From positions 1 to 64,000 of the forward strand of contig JABMIG010000199.1 of assembly GCA_013187285.1 (NCBI GenBank): 64,000 bases of DNA, given 5' to 3'. The translations under genes were made by a program, and so were the position numbers. Every line of letters starts with the position of its first letter. Position 1 is the first letter of the stretch. Source of the DNA: Cyclotella cryptica (lineage: Eukaryota; Bacillariophyta; Thalassiosirophyceae; Thalassiosirales; Thalassiosiraceae). A model generated the notes under the pieces. It saw only the letters and a list, made by a program, of their open reading frames with translations, did not search any database and was not told the DNA's origin. Below are positions 35,125 to 47,000 of the stretch, in pieces.

Positions 35125-36170
35125 TGTCAGTGTTGCTGGCTGCTGGAGTAGGACCAGGAATGCGAAGACGATTGTAACACTCTCTCTCGTCTGTAATCTC
35201 CCTCTGACGAGGAATGTTGTCCCTTCGCTCTCTCTCCTCTCAGACTCATCCAACCAGACTTCATCTAAAGGTGGAGGGTAGTAGACAAGATTTCCATTGA
35301 CATTGAACTCATCCTCAGCATAGACATCTCTGTTGAAATCAAAGAGATTATGGAGATCTCATCTATCACTGCATCATTATCATCAGAGCTCAACACAGTT
35401 TGGAATAAATCATCAAAGACCACATGGTACTGAGGTGACACAAAACCAGTAAATAAGTTCCTAACATTGGCAACAAACTAAGAATTGACCAAGCTGAGAA
35501 CGATGATTCCACTTGGGTATCTTCTTTCCATCCTGAAGTTTGGGATCAAGGACAAACACAGGGCACCCCATACATGTAACAAGAGTAAGTCTCTGTGATC
35601 GGCCTTTGTCTTGGTGAGTATTTCCAATGGAGTAAGACCTGACATTCTGTTTGGCACATGATTGTAAACCCAAGCAGCATGCCTGGTAGCAAAACCCCAC
35701 AAAGCCAAATCATCAACTCCTTGCTGAGACCAATGAAAAGAGACATGGACCATGAAAGTTCTAGCCATGTACACAATCGCTTGAATTGCTCTCTCAGGTA
35801 AGGAATTTTGATGTGTTGCTCCAACACCAGAGAAACTCTGTGACAAATGTTTGGACTTGCAATCGTCACAAAACATTTCAGCAGTGAAGACTCCATTATA
35901 ACAGTGCAAATGAGTGATTTCAGCAGGAACCATCTCCCAAAGCCATTCTTCAAAGCGAATCTTGGGCATGACTGTGTCACCATCACCAAGAGAAACTTGA
36001 CGCTTTACCCAAATGTTTCCAGTTCCAGCATCCTGAAAGATAGTTCCACCATGGAATTTATTGTGAACAACCTCATGGCCATACCTAGAACACAAGCGAC
36101 CAGGTGTATTCACAACGAACTGGTCAGCAGAAACAAAGTCACAGAGTACAATTAGTGGGTTTTCACACAT
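33666..36170 (-). mobile_element. Ty1/copia retrotransposon fossil (partial)
   Basis: This is an old, incomplete copy of a Ty1/copia retrotransposon of the type common in diatoms. On the minus strand the order is an integrase region (about 35,480-36,170), a low-complexity linker, the beginning of the reverse-transcriptase region (about 34,210-34,700) and RNase H-like sequence with the normal C-terminal end (about 33,666-34,160). The gag region and both LTRs were not found. It is broken, with roughly half a dozen or more interruptions plus missing parts. It appears clearly older than the non-LTR element at 52-62 kb. Confidence 0.8.
34984..35124. repeat. (TCA/TCG)n trinucleotide tract in the copia fossil
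   Basis: About 47 units of TCA, with TCG variants mainly in the first half and pure TCA in the second half. It lies in the linker between the integrase and reverse-transcriptase parts and explains the poly-Ser and poly-Met open frames seen on either strand. Confidence 0.92.
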
Positions 36171-36497
36171 GTACTCACCCTTTTTCTTGGCTTAATTTTG
36201 GAAGTTCTATAGCTGCGACACACATGAACAAATGCAACCCAAAGCATGCACAGTGTAGTAGTAGTACTGATTCAATGCCATTCATTATTGTTGTAATTGA
36301 GATCATGTCTATTTTGTGTGTACCCATCTTTTCTCTTCAGTGCTGTACCACTAACAAATCATGGAGCTGGTAGTTCATCATACTTATTTCCGGTGCATAA
36401 CCCTAAGAAACCATGATATACCCAATAAAACCCATAAAACACTGATTTACCCTTCAAAACCTTTTAAAACTAGATTTACCATGTACACTCCTACCAT
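36171..36497. other. Spacer between the copia fossil and a MITE
   Basis: Nothing recognised. Confidence 0.35.
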
Positions 36498-37017
36498 CTC
36501 ATGGGCTTAGTTTCACATGTCTGCTGCATCCGCATCAAAAAATTGTTGAAAAAGACACCATCCAGGACATGTCCTGGACAAGTCCTGGACATGTCCTGGA
36601 CATCTCGTGTTTTTAGTGTTTTCAAGTGAGGATGTAGGACATTCATTTTAGACACAGAGGACATGACAGGACATCAGAGGAAATGGAGTGTTTACTTCAT
36701 TTAAGGGTCCTTTTTGATACTTTCAGGTGCACTGTACCAAGAGTGGTGGCTGTTGCATGCATATTACATTCATTTAAGTGCAATCCAGAAGACTTGCAGT
36801 ACAAAAATGTTTAAGATACCTTGGCATGTGCCTAGATACTGTTATGTAATGTATGTGAGTCAAAACTTCTGAGGACACTGGGCGGACATGGGACTCAACA
36901 CTGACATATGTCCTCGTGTCCACAAAAAAACTGTGTCCTGGAGAAATTAAGGACATATGACACGTCCATGGACACGCCCAGGACATGTCCAAGGACATGT
37001 GAAACTAAGCTCATGGG
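36498..37017. mobile_element. MITE with 8-bp TSD and AGGACATGTCC repeats
   Basis: The element spans 36,506-37,009 (504 bp). Both ends carry a perfect 16-bp TIR, CTTAGTTTCACATGTC. A perfect 8-bp duplication CTCATGGG lies outside (36,498-36,505 and 37,010-37,017). The inside is full of the palindromic motif GGACATGTCC, tandem at 36,562-36,606 and scattered near both ends. The 8-bp TSD points to hAT or another 8-bp superfamily. No coding capacity. Confidence 0.88.
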
Positions 37018-38253
37018 TGTTTTAATATTTGCTTTAACACAAGGTTTTGGACTTATAAGAGACATTTCCAAGATTTTTTTGCTGAAAATTTGTACACATC
37101 TCAATGAAACCTATCGCTATCAGATCCCAAAGTTTGACAAGAATTAAATGAATTTTTTTGGTGACCATTCTACCAGTGCACCCCTAGTCCAAGTCAGTAT
37201 CAGCAAATCATTGTGGGGGAAACTTGTCAATGGCTTCTGAATCTTGACAAAAATGGCCAGTGACAGGATCCAACATTGCTTTCAAAACTATTACAGTGAG
37301 AAAGAGTTGTGGGAAACATTGTTGTATGGAAGTTGAAACATAAGCTTGATCCTGACAAACCCTTGACATAGAAGGAGGACAAAGCAAAATGCTTTGGATT
37401 CAAGGTTATGTGAAAAGAAAAACTAGATAAATAAGGACTAAGTGCAAAAGATAATTCCAAACTTATCATTAAGAATGGGCCTTTACAGATGGAGTCAAGA
37501 AAGAACCGATGCTTGATGCTGTGAACAAGAGAGGAAAGAAGATAACTTGAAGACACAAGTGAGCCTGGGTGCATTTTTTAGCGAAGAAGGTGTCGTAGTA
37601 AAGTTAGAGAAATAGGAAGAAAGCATGAGCAAGAGAATGAACTGTCAAGCACTTTTGACAGTAGAAATGAGAATTCCCTCCTCTTCCATCTCCAGATTGT
37701 TCAATGTAAGTCCTTCAACAACACATAGGACATGAGCAATAGATTTAAAGGAGAGAAGAATAATGTGAAAGTTCCTTTGATGAAGATGATACAGGTTACA
37801 GTGAAGCATAGCAGCACAGTTTGTATAAGTCAACTCATAAGAAACATCTTGTTGAATTTCGCCAATAACTATCAAACAGAATGTTAGTTGTTGTACTTTT
37901 AAACATAAAAACAGCAAGTGATACGAAAACTGTAATTGGCATGCGGCATCTGTGTCTTACTAGCAATGATGACGTGCAGTTCTTTTATCCTGGTTTAGAC
38001 AAGTTAGGTGTCGTGCTAATGCCCCAAAATGCAACTTGATTATGAGCTGTCTATTGTAATATTAATTTAGTGTGATCCCGCTATCTAGGTATTTCACGAC
38101 GACTTTAAATGGCAAACAAAATGTGTTATGGCAGAGGAAAAACACAATATGAGACAAGGACATTGATTTTGGATTCTTGATTGCTATTGATGTGGCCAGA
38201 GTTCGCCTCAACATTTACTGACAAACACAGTGTAACGAAATGAGATGAAACTT
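37018..38253. other. 1.2-kb stretch without a supported gene
   Basis: Plus-strand sequence at about 37,220-37,640 gives interrupted Lys/Glu-rich peptides in several frames, such as KEDKAKC and DNSKLIIKNGPLQM, which may be the remains of an element. I cannot assign it. The rest shows nothing recognisable. Confidence 0.35.
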
Positions 38254-39607
38254 TCAATTCATAACACCATCCACTCCATTCAAATACCTCTCCACAAACT
38301 TCTCTCTATAATGCCTACTAGCATCACCAACCTTCACCACATCCAACTCCAAATACTCATGCTCATAATCATCGGCATATATCCTCTCCACCCTCCGCTC
38401 AATCTCCTCAGTATAAAACTCGTCCAAATAATTCTCCGTCCCCCTAGCATGAAGCACGGTCGTCGAAGACGTAAACATACTCTCGTTCCTATGCGCTCCC
38501 CATCCCGATACACCGTATTCCTCCCACGCATGCGGATGCAATTTGTCGAGCAGGCGACGTATATCCCACTGAGCCGTTTCCAAATGCCCCATGAAATTCA
38601 ATCGGGGATAGAATTTGCGTTCCATTCGCCAATGTGTGATGGGACTCCAGTGTTTATCGGGACAGGAGGGGGAATTCCGCAGTAAAAACTTTTGCGTGAC
38701 GGTGGAATTTTTCTCGCTGTCGTCCAGGAGACGATATTCGTGCGTCAATGCGGTAAGGTTGACCGTTTTTGGATCTTCGATCATATCCAAAAATCCATCA
38801 AAGGTCGAAACATGATGCAAACACAACACCTCGAAAGTTGGCATCGCCATTCGCAATATTCTTACAACATTGTGCCAACATGCCCGGTTTACCCCTCTTC
38901 CCAATCATGGATTCGGTCATTTCCCCCCTCCGAGCCAACCCCAATCGTCCCTCCTCCACCGGCTGCGGTCTCCACATCAAAAATCCCGCTGAGTGCCCGC
39001 TCCTTCGGATCCCGCACAAACATGGCACGGACCCACTCGTCGCTCACGAGCATTTCCCGCGCCTCCTCCAAGGAATATTGATGCAAATACCGCAGCCCAT
39101 TTTTGGGAAAGACGTGCGGTATGCCTCCGCCGTGAAAGTCGTAGTCGTCGTGTCCCATCATGCGACGCATGAGTTGGCGGAGGACGGTGGAGCCGACTTT
39201 TTCTATGGTGAAGAGGAGGAGTTTGTGGGATTCTAGGACGATGGGCGTGGTGGACATGTTGTAGTGATGGTACAGGGAGTCGGTGGGGAGGAGTCGAAAG
39301 GCGGTGGCGGTGGTTGATGATTCGATTTTTCTTTGGCTTGTGTTGGTGCGGTGAGCGTCATGACGATGCTTCGTCGTGTTGCTTTTGCGGTTGGTGGGGG
39401 TTGACTGGTTGGCGTGAGGAATGACGGCTTAGTCGCAAGGAGCAGGCATCCGTCGACTTACCCGTGCGACGGTACATTTTGGAAGCCGTCTGTTTGGACG
39501 GAATAATCTTGATATGGGGCAATATCACGAAGCTGGGGCAGCCAGAGGCAGACGATGAGGAGTGAGGCGATGAGCACTCTTGCTAATGTGCGTCGGCTGG
39601 AATTCAT
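38254..39607 (-). CDS. Golgi-type sulfotransferase (frame disturbed or extra intron)
   Basis: This belongs to the family 2-like carbohydrate sulfotransferases abundant in diatoms, which use PAPS to sulfate glycans in the Golgi. Exon 1 (39,607-39,462) gives a short cytoplasmic tail and membrane anchor (LARVLIASLLIVCLWLPQL), typical of a type II Golgi enzyme. A plausible intron (GTAAGTCG to CGCAAAAG, 39,461-39,382) restores frame. Exon 2 has the PAPS-binding-like segment FTIEKVGSTVLRQLMRRM, the second PAPS motif VRDPKERALSGIF, then CPDKHWSP, NFMGHLETAQWDIRRLL and GVSGWGAHRNESMF. Between about 38,860 and 38,970 the frame changes twice around QCCKNIANGDANF and VSTFDGFLDMIE. That means a very short intron, assembly errors in a G-rich run, or a decaying gene. 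The stop is at 38,254. Confidence 0.75.
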
Positions 39608-39809
39608 GGTTAATGCGAGTTTTTACCCGGTGTTAGGGATTTTGTGTATTTCAACACAAAATGAAAACGGCTACCCTGATTTAAATCTACACAAGATACC
39701 TTAAGATACCAATAATTTTTCGGGTAGACAATGCCCACTACTTTTCCAGAGTTGAGCCACTAAGGCCAACAATGGCCATCTAACCGGTTCCTTTCAGGAC
39801 GAGGTCAAC
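39608..39809. promoter_or_regulatory. Upstream region of the sulfotransferase gene
   Basis: About 200 bp between the start codon and the GGGGTT element. No motif was assigned. Confidence 0.25.
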
Positions 39810-41991
39810 GTCGGGGTTAAGGGAACTACGTTTATTTTTTAGGTGATTAGGTTGTTTCGATAAAACAGAGAGAGATTATATATTTTTCTTGTGTTTGTAG
39901 ATAGGAAATAATAGATGCCGACATACATAACTCATGATTCTATTCCATGAAACTGGTAGGTACGGTATGATATGCGCAAACAATCGTACGTACCATACCA
40001 TATGCAATACACTCACAACTCGCGGCGCGCACCGCATTACATACAATATACATTATGGTATATTATGGTACGACATAAGAGGTATCTCCTCTTGCATTGA
40101 ATTTCGATGTAAAAAATACATCAGGTAGATTTATATTAATTCCTATCGTGCCGGTCACTCTTTACATTGCCCCACAATTGCCCGCCTGCCCACCAATTAA
40201 TCACGCAAGATTTTGGCAGTCGTCACTCGACCATATCATACGGTACGGTATGGTACGATACGATACAATACCATACACCATAGGAGTTTAAGTGTAGTCT
40301 TGACGCACCACGTTTTGTAACAAAAAAGTATTAATTCTCGTCTCTTTTCTTCAAGGAATCATAACTTTTCCCAGGTGGCTCGCAAGTCATTTTTGCGTGA
40401 AAATACTGCAACTCCTCCCTCTTCACGCTTCATTTTGATGTATGACATAGTGGTTCTATGACATCATGTTGGTCTTCAAATTTCGCATCCAAGTTGCATG
40501 TGCGCGTGAAAAGTCATCTCTGTCCGGTTGTTTGATCATGTTACATGTGTTATAAATTCATCTGTGTCGGATGAAACCCGCGTCAACACCATATCACTGC
40601 ACTCCACACATGCCAAGAGATGAAGTGGAGCTGAAGGCCATGGTCAAAAGGCTGTGCAGGTCGTCAAGGAACATCTGGACTATTTATCGCTGAGGCACTA
40701 AATCCAGATAGTTTAATTGATTCATAACATCTAGTTTGAGATTAAAATTTCTATAGCATAATAGTAAATTTCATTCATAGTTTCGGAGCAATTTCAATTA
40801 TGAATCATGATGATTCTTAGTCACTAAAACTTAAAACCTCACGTCAACGAAAGACATCAGAACACACTCTAATGTCTTCAAGTTTACCAGCATCCAGTCA
40901 ATGCAAAGCTCGGAATGCAAATCAATTGCGACACATCTTTCTCTGCAGCACTCGTAATCTCTTCACCACTTACCCACTACACATAATGTATTTTTGGGGG
41001 TAGCTAAGCGAAATAATGACAGGAGGAAGACGGAGTTGATGAAGAAGGAGGAGGTGGCATTGAAAAGCAACAATATTGAACAAGAGCCTCGCACCATTTT
41101 GGTTCAAGCCAAGAGTGTTGAGAACTATAGTATTCAGGAGTTGAAAGTACTCCTGCAATATTAAAAAATAAAGTTACTGGGTTGAAAAAGAATGCATTAG
41201 TAGGCAAGCGGAAGGATGTGTTGCAAAATGGAGCAGATGCCCCCATAATGGAGGGTTGGTTGGTTGAAAAGAAGAAGAATGAAATAAACTCACCAATCGG
41301 GGAGTGACAATGAGAGACACTGCTTAAGCAAGACATCAATGCTTGATTGAGAGGCAGATGGGGAATATAATCAAAACATGAGCAAGGAGAAGAGGAACAT
41401 GTTGAAGCAAAAGTTGGAGGAGGCAGACGACTCACCTAATCATTCGGATATTATGTCTATGTCACCCCTTACTGAAATTCTTGTGTCACAGGACAACATG
41501 GAGGAAGTCAGAGGAGAAGAAGACAACACAATTCATGAGGCAGCAATGTAGATCAATAAAATAGTGAAATTGTCTTTCAAACAACTTGCCAATAGCAAAA
41601 TAGTGAATTCTCATCACGTCGTGTCGGGTCAAAAAATGTAACAAATTTGGCGTGGTGGTGGAGGGATTCATTCTCCCAGAATACCCTGAATTGAGGCGAT
41701 CGCACTAGGGATATTGTTGTCGCGGATGTGCCCGTGGATTGTGCGGTGGTGGAAGTTAAATATCTGCGATGGTCTTTGTGTTGTAGGCTGAATTCTGACA
41801 ATGCGGCGGAAATCGTCATGGTGGGTGAGTGTTGACGCAGCATGTGATGTTCTTACTTGGTATGCACTAGTAAGAAATGTCACACGTCACAACTACACTT
41901 AAACTCGTACTATCTCTACCGGGGTGAACATTCATTCAAAACGCGAGAGAGCTCAATTCATACAAAACGCAAGAGTGCTCAAAACAAACTA

Positions 41992-42132
41992 AATAAAAGT
42001 GCAGCAAACAATCTGCACGCCAAACAAGAACTTCGTGACACATGATACCTGGAGTTCGTGACACTATAAACCATATATTGAGAATAAAAGTGCAGCAAAC
42101 AATCTACACTGCCTACAAGAACTTCGTGACAT
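41992..42132 (+). repeat. ~92-bp direct repeat
   Basis: AATAAAAGTGCAGCAAACAA starts near 41,992 and again near 42,084, and CAAGAACTTCGTGACA follows each (42,026 and 42,117). This is a tandem duplication of about 92 bp inside the 2.9-kb insertion. Confidence 0.75.
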
Positions 42133-42238
42133 GACGACACCTGAATGTCATGATGCCATATGTATTAACAATTTGAAAATTTCCAACGGTTATATGTGTA
42201 TACAATATTTTTTCAGCCATTCCCATTAAATTTTTTAT

Positions 42239-42510
42239 GACTATGGAAGTAACCCACTATATTAATTTTTAAGAGCCACGATTATTTTATCATAATGATT
42301 TGAGCGTTAATTTTTTTAGCTTATGAAACCCACGATAATAAATTGTTTACAACTATGGAAGTATCCCACGATAATAATTTTTTACGAGCCATGATAATTT
42401 TACCACAATGAAAATAAATAATATTTATTAGCCTATTAAGGGTCAAAATTCTCCAATTATTTAAAAATAATGAAAGTACATAATATTTTTTAGCCTATTA
42501 ACGGTTCAAT
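42239..42510 (+). repeat. ~60-bp AT-rich direct repeats
   Basis: ACTATGGAAGTA then CCCAC and GAGCCA blocks occur at about 42,240-42,301 and 42,353-42,414, 113 bases apart. A second pair, TTAGCCTATTAA, lies near 42,428 and 42,491. They are internal to the insertion and non-coding. Confidence 0.65.
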
Positions 42511-44059
42511 AATTAAGGATGTATGTAATTTACAATAATGGTTCTGTTAACTTGAAGAGAATATATATGCCTATTTTGTACTGACCAGGACCAGTAGGTT
42601 TCAAATAACTCCATTAAATATCAGCTTCCAGCATAAATAACATCTGCTGCCAAAACATCTTGCAGCGGCTTCTGATGTTTGTCTCGTGAGCGTGTTAGCC
42701 CACCAATATTACCATATGGTACGATACTTTGCGAATCCTAGCATGTAGGATATACTATACTTTATCAGTATGTAGAAAAGTAGCGATGTAAAATATACAT
42801 CCGAATTAAAATATTTTTTACATACATCCCGATGCACCGCGATCATCATTGATTTGATATGGGACACAGATTCGACGTATTATTAATTTCGATGTATTTT
42901 TTACATCAGGTTTACTTTATGTCACGGAGGGAATTCGTAGAAGTAGTCGTAGGATACATCGAAATTTTATTGATCTAGAGATACACAAGAAAACATAGGT
43001 AGAGTGTACATCGTAGTAGGAGAAACAGGCAATAATATATATTATGCATATATTAATACTTATCATGAAGTACGTGATTCGTGTTTCCGCCAAAGTCATT
43101 CACAGGTCTTCCGATACAATACTGCGTCATCCAACGGTTCGTGGCTAGGATGGTTCTCATGAGGTTACCAGCACATTCGTGTGACGTGGCGACAAACTGG
43201 CGATGACATACGTGAACAGGAACGGGACCGGCTTTTAATTACCTTTAATGGTGAACTGAAAAGCCAATCTCCAAAAGAAAAGCCAATCTCAAAAAAGAAA
43301 ACCAGATACCATTTCATTTTGACGTAGGAATAGTACGAAGATTGGTAAATGCCAAAAGAAAACTAATTCTCCAAAAGAAAACCAATCCCCAATATATTTG
43401 CCGACCTGGATAGGTTGGTATTTTATATAAGCCTTAATGACAAAATCAAGACTTTCGTGAGAAGAACTATTCCCTATTAGATCGATTTTGAAAAGAATAG
43501 ATCTAATCTGATACATGCCTAGGACATGAAATCATAGGTTAGTAATAATCGCATAACTTAGATTTTCTACATTAGAAATAGATTTTTGAAGTTAGATAAT
43601 AAATTCTTTTCTAGAGATGTGATTTTTCTAAATCATACACCCTAGATCTAACAAATTTTGAGAATCTATTTTAGCGAAACTAGTAATCTGTTTAGATTCA
43701 AATTCTGCATAATGGATATGAAATTAGTGTTGCTATATTAGATGTAGATGGTTTCCATTCCTCTTGGTGCCTTGCTAAGCAGTCGTGTCTAATATTAATT
43801 ATAATAATATTACCTAAGTAATTACTACTTATAATTACTTTGACAGATAATTATCTGTTAAGTACTACCATACCCTACCACTGTACACGTGAAGTTGGAG
43901 CTTATTAGGCACATATTATTATCTTTTAGCGAATAATTTATTTTCTTGGTGTTCCCTGAACCCCGTCCACTTTTATGTAACATTGTGGCTATTGTTAGCA
44001 CTAGCAAGTGAGGCGAAGGCAAAGGAGAAGAAGCCACCGCACAGCAAACTCGATCGCAC

Positions 44060-47000
44060 ATGACCATGTCCACCTCCTCTACGGTCGTCAAAGCACAGGA
44101 ACTAAAAAATCAAGGAAACGATGCCTTTCGTATGGTGCGTAGTATTTGTTAAGTTGTCGAGAGAGCATGCCGAAAATGCTAAACCCTGTGCTCGCTTCTG
44201 TTGGTACCGTTTCTGGAATGCATCCCTGTCTGATTGATATGCCGTAATAATTCTTCGGTAGAACCTCTCCTCTCCTCCGGCTGTTTTGCTTATGTTTTTG
44301 AGTCACGCGTCATTTACTGAGAGCTATGCGAAAACTGATTCTCCACAGAGACGTGAAAATAATAGACAAGGATATACGACTTGTCAGACATAGCGTTCTA
44401 CAGTAGTGGAAATTGCATTTCTGGAGTTGTACCCCTCATCGCTGATCTCACAGGTTCATTGTACCATCTTTGAATCGAAAATTTGCAAACTAACCTAGGG
44501 ACAAATTCACCAGGCGCTGGAACTCTACTCTTCCGCCTTGGACAATCTATCGAATGAGTCAAAGACTACAACCACACAGGAGCACAATGAATTAGCGGCC
44601 ATGCTCTTCTCCAATCGAGCCATGTGTCGTTTGAAACAGTACGATAATATAAAAATTCAACATCCAACCGATCCGGTTATTTCGATGAACCAACAATCAA
44701 TTCTCAGTGGATGTATCAAAGACTGTACGGAAGGGTTGCGGTACGTCGAATCACAATTGGTATCATCCTCATCATTGGTGACTACCAAGTCGAAATTGCT
44801 CTATCGCCGTGCCAAGGCGTACTACCACTTATCGACCGTGGAGGACTTGCAGACGAATCGAGAGGATGTACAATCCAATATCAATTTATCAGCGAAAGAC
44901 TTACTATCACTTCTTTCATTTGATGAGAGCAATACCGAGGCATCGGAATTGTTAAGGACAGTAAAACAGAAGTATGGGATGATGGGAGGAGGAAGGAGTA
45001 AGGTCGCGAGGGCTTTGGATTATCTACGAGGAACTGCTGGGAATAAAGAGATTGAAACAACCCCTCTCGGCTGTCTTCGAATACTCCAAGCATCCCTCGC
45101 GGACGATGCCATGACATCTTCAGAAGAAATTGGGAGGAATGGAGGCGTCTCTCTCTTACTCTCAATTGCTCGACATGGGGTCAATGATCCATCCTCGCAA
45201 AAGGATGCATCGGAACGAGTCCAATGTCGAATAGCCTCACTCCACATCCTCTCGGCATGCTGCTCCCATGATTCCTTCATTATAAAGTATGCATCGAGGG
45301 ATTGCCTACCCCCCGCAACACTGGCCCAAATTGTCGAAGAAGAGGAGCATCAGCTTGACGGATCGACCGATACCGCCATAGCCTCCATGGCTTTATTAAT
45401 AAGACTGATTGTTCATTGGGATCATAGGGAGGTCATGCGATTCTTTGCCGCAAAGATCGAGGAGGATGGAACGATAGTAAAAGACGATGGCGCCTTGTTT
45501 CCGCATGTCCCGGAAGTAGATTCATCGAGCGTTTGCCGGGTAGCAATTGCGGCCTTGTCGTGGGGGGGTAAACACCCTGAAGAAGGCACTGCTTCAACGA
45601 CAACCGCAACTCCCCGAGCGGCGCTCGATCTCCTCTCAGCATGGACAGCATCCGATCTAGAAGCGCTCGATGCCGCCTCTGATGCTTGTTTTGACTCGTC
45701 CCCGTCCACTGCGTTTTCCAATAAACAATTTAAGAAAGCAGTGTGTGCCAAGATCACTCAAGAAGAAATGAGAACAATGAAACCTCGTCAAGTAGCCGCC
45801 CATCGTAAACGCGAGGTAGAATATCGAACTGTCAACCTCCAAAGGGCTGTTCAACACGTTTCCATGTTTTGTAATCAAGAAACGGGAGGATTGGATGCCA
45901 TGTTGGTATTGTGCGCGAGAACGAACGATCATCGATTGAGGAGAGAGGTGGGATTGCAGATTGGAAGGATGATGGCCGTGTTGGAGGAACAGGATGAGGT
46001 TAAGAAGTTGGTGGCGGGTGTTTTAGGATGTCGTGATTGGAAGATGGGGAATGAGAGTGGGGAGGGTGCTGGTGGTTTGGAGAGGCTCACGATCGAAGAA
46101 CTTGACGAGGAGAAAGATGAGGAGGGTCGCCGCGAGGAGAAGGAGAATGATTCGGAGGTGGAAATGCTCGCAATCATGAAACGAGGGCAGTTGACTGCAT
46201 CCTTATTGATTGGTAAACCCGATGTAGGAACATGGGCGCTGAAACATGGATGGTCAAATGGCAATGGTGTTGAAGAGTTGAAACAACTGATATCTTCCAA
46301 CGATTCGCGAGCCATGTCCATAGCTTCGGAACTTGTATCGGAAGCAGCATCTGTAGAAAGCGCTCGACCTCTTTTATCAAGGTTAGTCGAGGAAGGCACA
46401 TTGGATGATTTACTTGTTCATCCTGATGCGGACGTACGATCCGGAGCGGCCTCGTGTGCAGGTGAGACAATTTTCCTCCTACCTCAAAAAATGGCTCTAC
46501 ATTCCGTCGCGTTTCATATACCACTTTTACAACTTACAGCCAAGATTGGGTTAGCCAGTAAGGCATTGTCAGAGGATGAAGGGGAGGTTATGGAGTTATT
46601 GGATGTTGCAATTGAACTGTTGTTTGACGAGGATGGAAACGAAACTTTGAATGCAAGCAATAACAGTTCGAAGAAAACTTCATTGTCGAAGGTACCACAC
46701 ACCAATTCCTCCACCGAAACAACGTCCATGGACAGAGGTATCGAAGTGATTACCTATCTAGCATCTAAGACATTTGTGAAAAACAAGATCGTCAATGGAT
46801 ACAAACCGAAAGGATCACCTCCCAATCGTAAGACAGCGATCCAGCGATTGGTTGAAATCGCATGTGCTCCCACTAGTGGTGATGCCCAAATGGCCTATGG
46901 ACTTGCTGGCATCTTTAACCTCCTCGCGGTATCCACCGAAACGCTCCAAAAAGAAGCTTTCGTGGGCAAAGAAATCACCAAGGAGCAATACGATCAGCTC

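Larger units (their letters stand above)
40088..42972. mobile_element. 2.9-kb insertion of unknown class
   Basis: The insertion interrupts copy 2 of the GGGGTT element; ATCT lies at both junctions (40,084-40,087 and 42,973-42,976) as a possible 4-bp duplication. Both inner edges carry AATTTCGATGTA-type sequence: near 40,110 and, inverted, at 42,950-42,967. A related block (AATTTCGATGTA then TACATCAGGT) recurs in direct orientation at 40,110 and 42,889. Around 41,105-41,310 the plus strand reads IQELKVLLQY and VTGLKKNALVGKRKDVL, like a degenerate SAP-type DNA-binding motif, over shifted frames. No complete gene remains. The class is unresolved. Confidence 0.5.
39810..43967 (-). mobile_element. 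GGGGTT-TIR element, copy 2, split by an insertion
   Basis: In reverse orientation to copy 1 (9,080-10,341), this element runs from 39,813 to 43,964. It begins GGGGTTAAGGGAAC and ends GTTCCCTGAACCCC. GTC flanks both ends (39,810-39,812 and 43,965-43,967). Sequence 39,813-40,087 corresponds to copy-1 bases from about 10,341 back to 10,070, and 42,973-43,964 to about 10,072 back to 9,080, with only scattered differences. The 2,885 bp between them is a later insertion. Without it the copy is about 1,267 bp, equal to copy 1. Confidence 0.88.

Noticed and set aside
34770-35253. Poly-Ser and poly-Met ORFs
   Set aside because: Translations of the TCA/TCG tract inside the copia fossil.
9077-43967. 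The inverted pair of repeats as the arms of a segmental inversion or a large composite transposon
   Set aside because: Each copy has its own different 3-bp target duplication (GTA and GTC), so they inserted independently.
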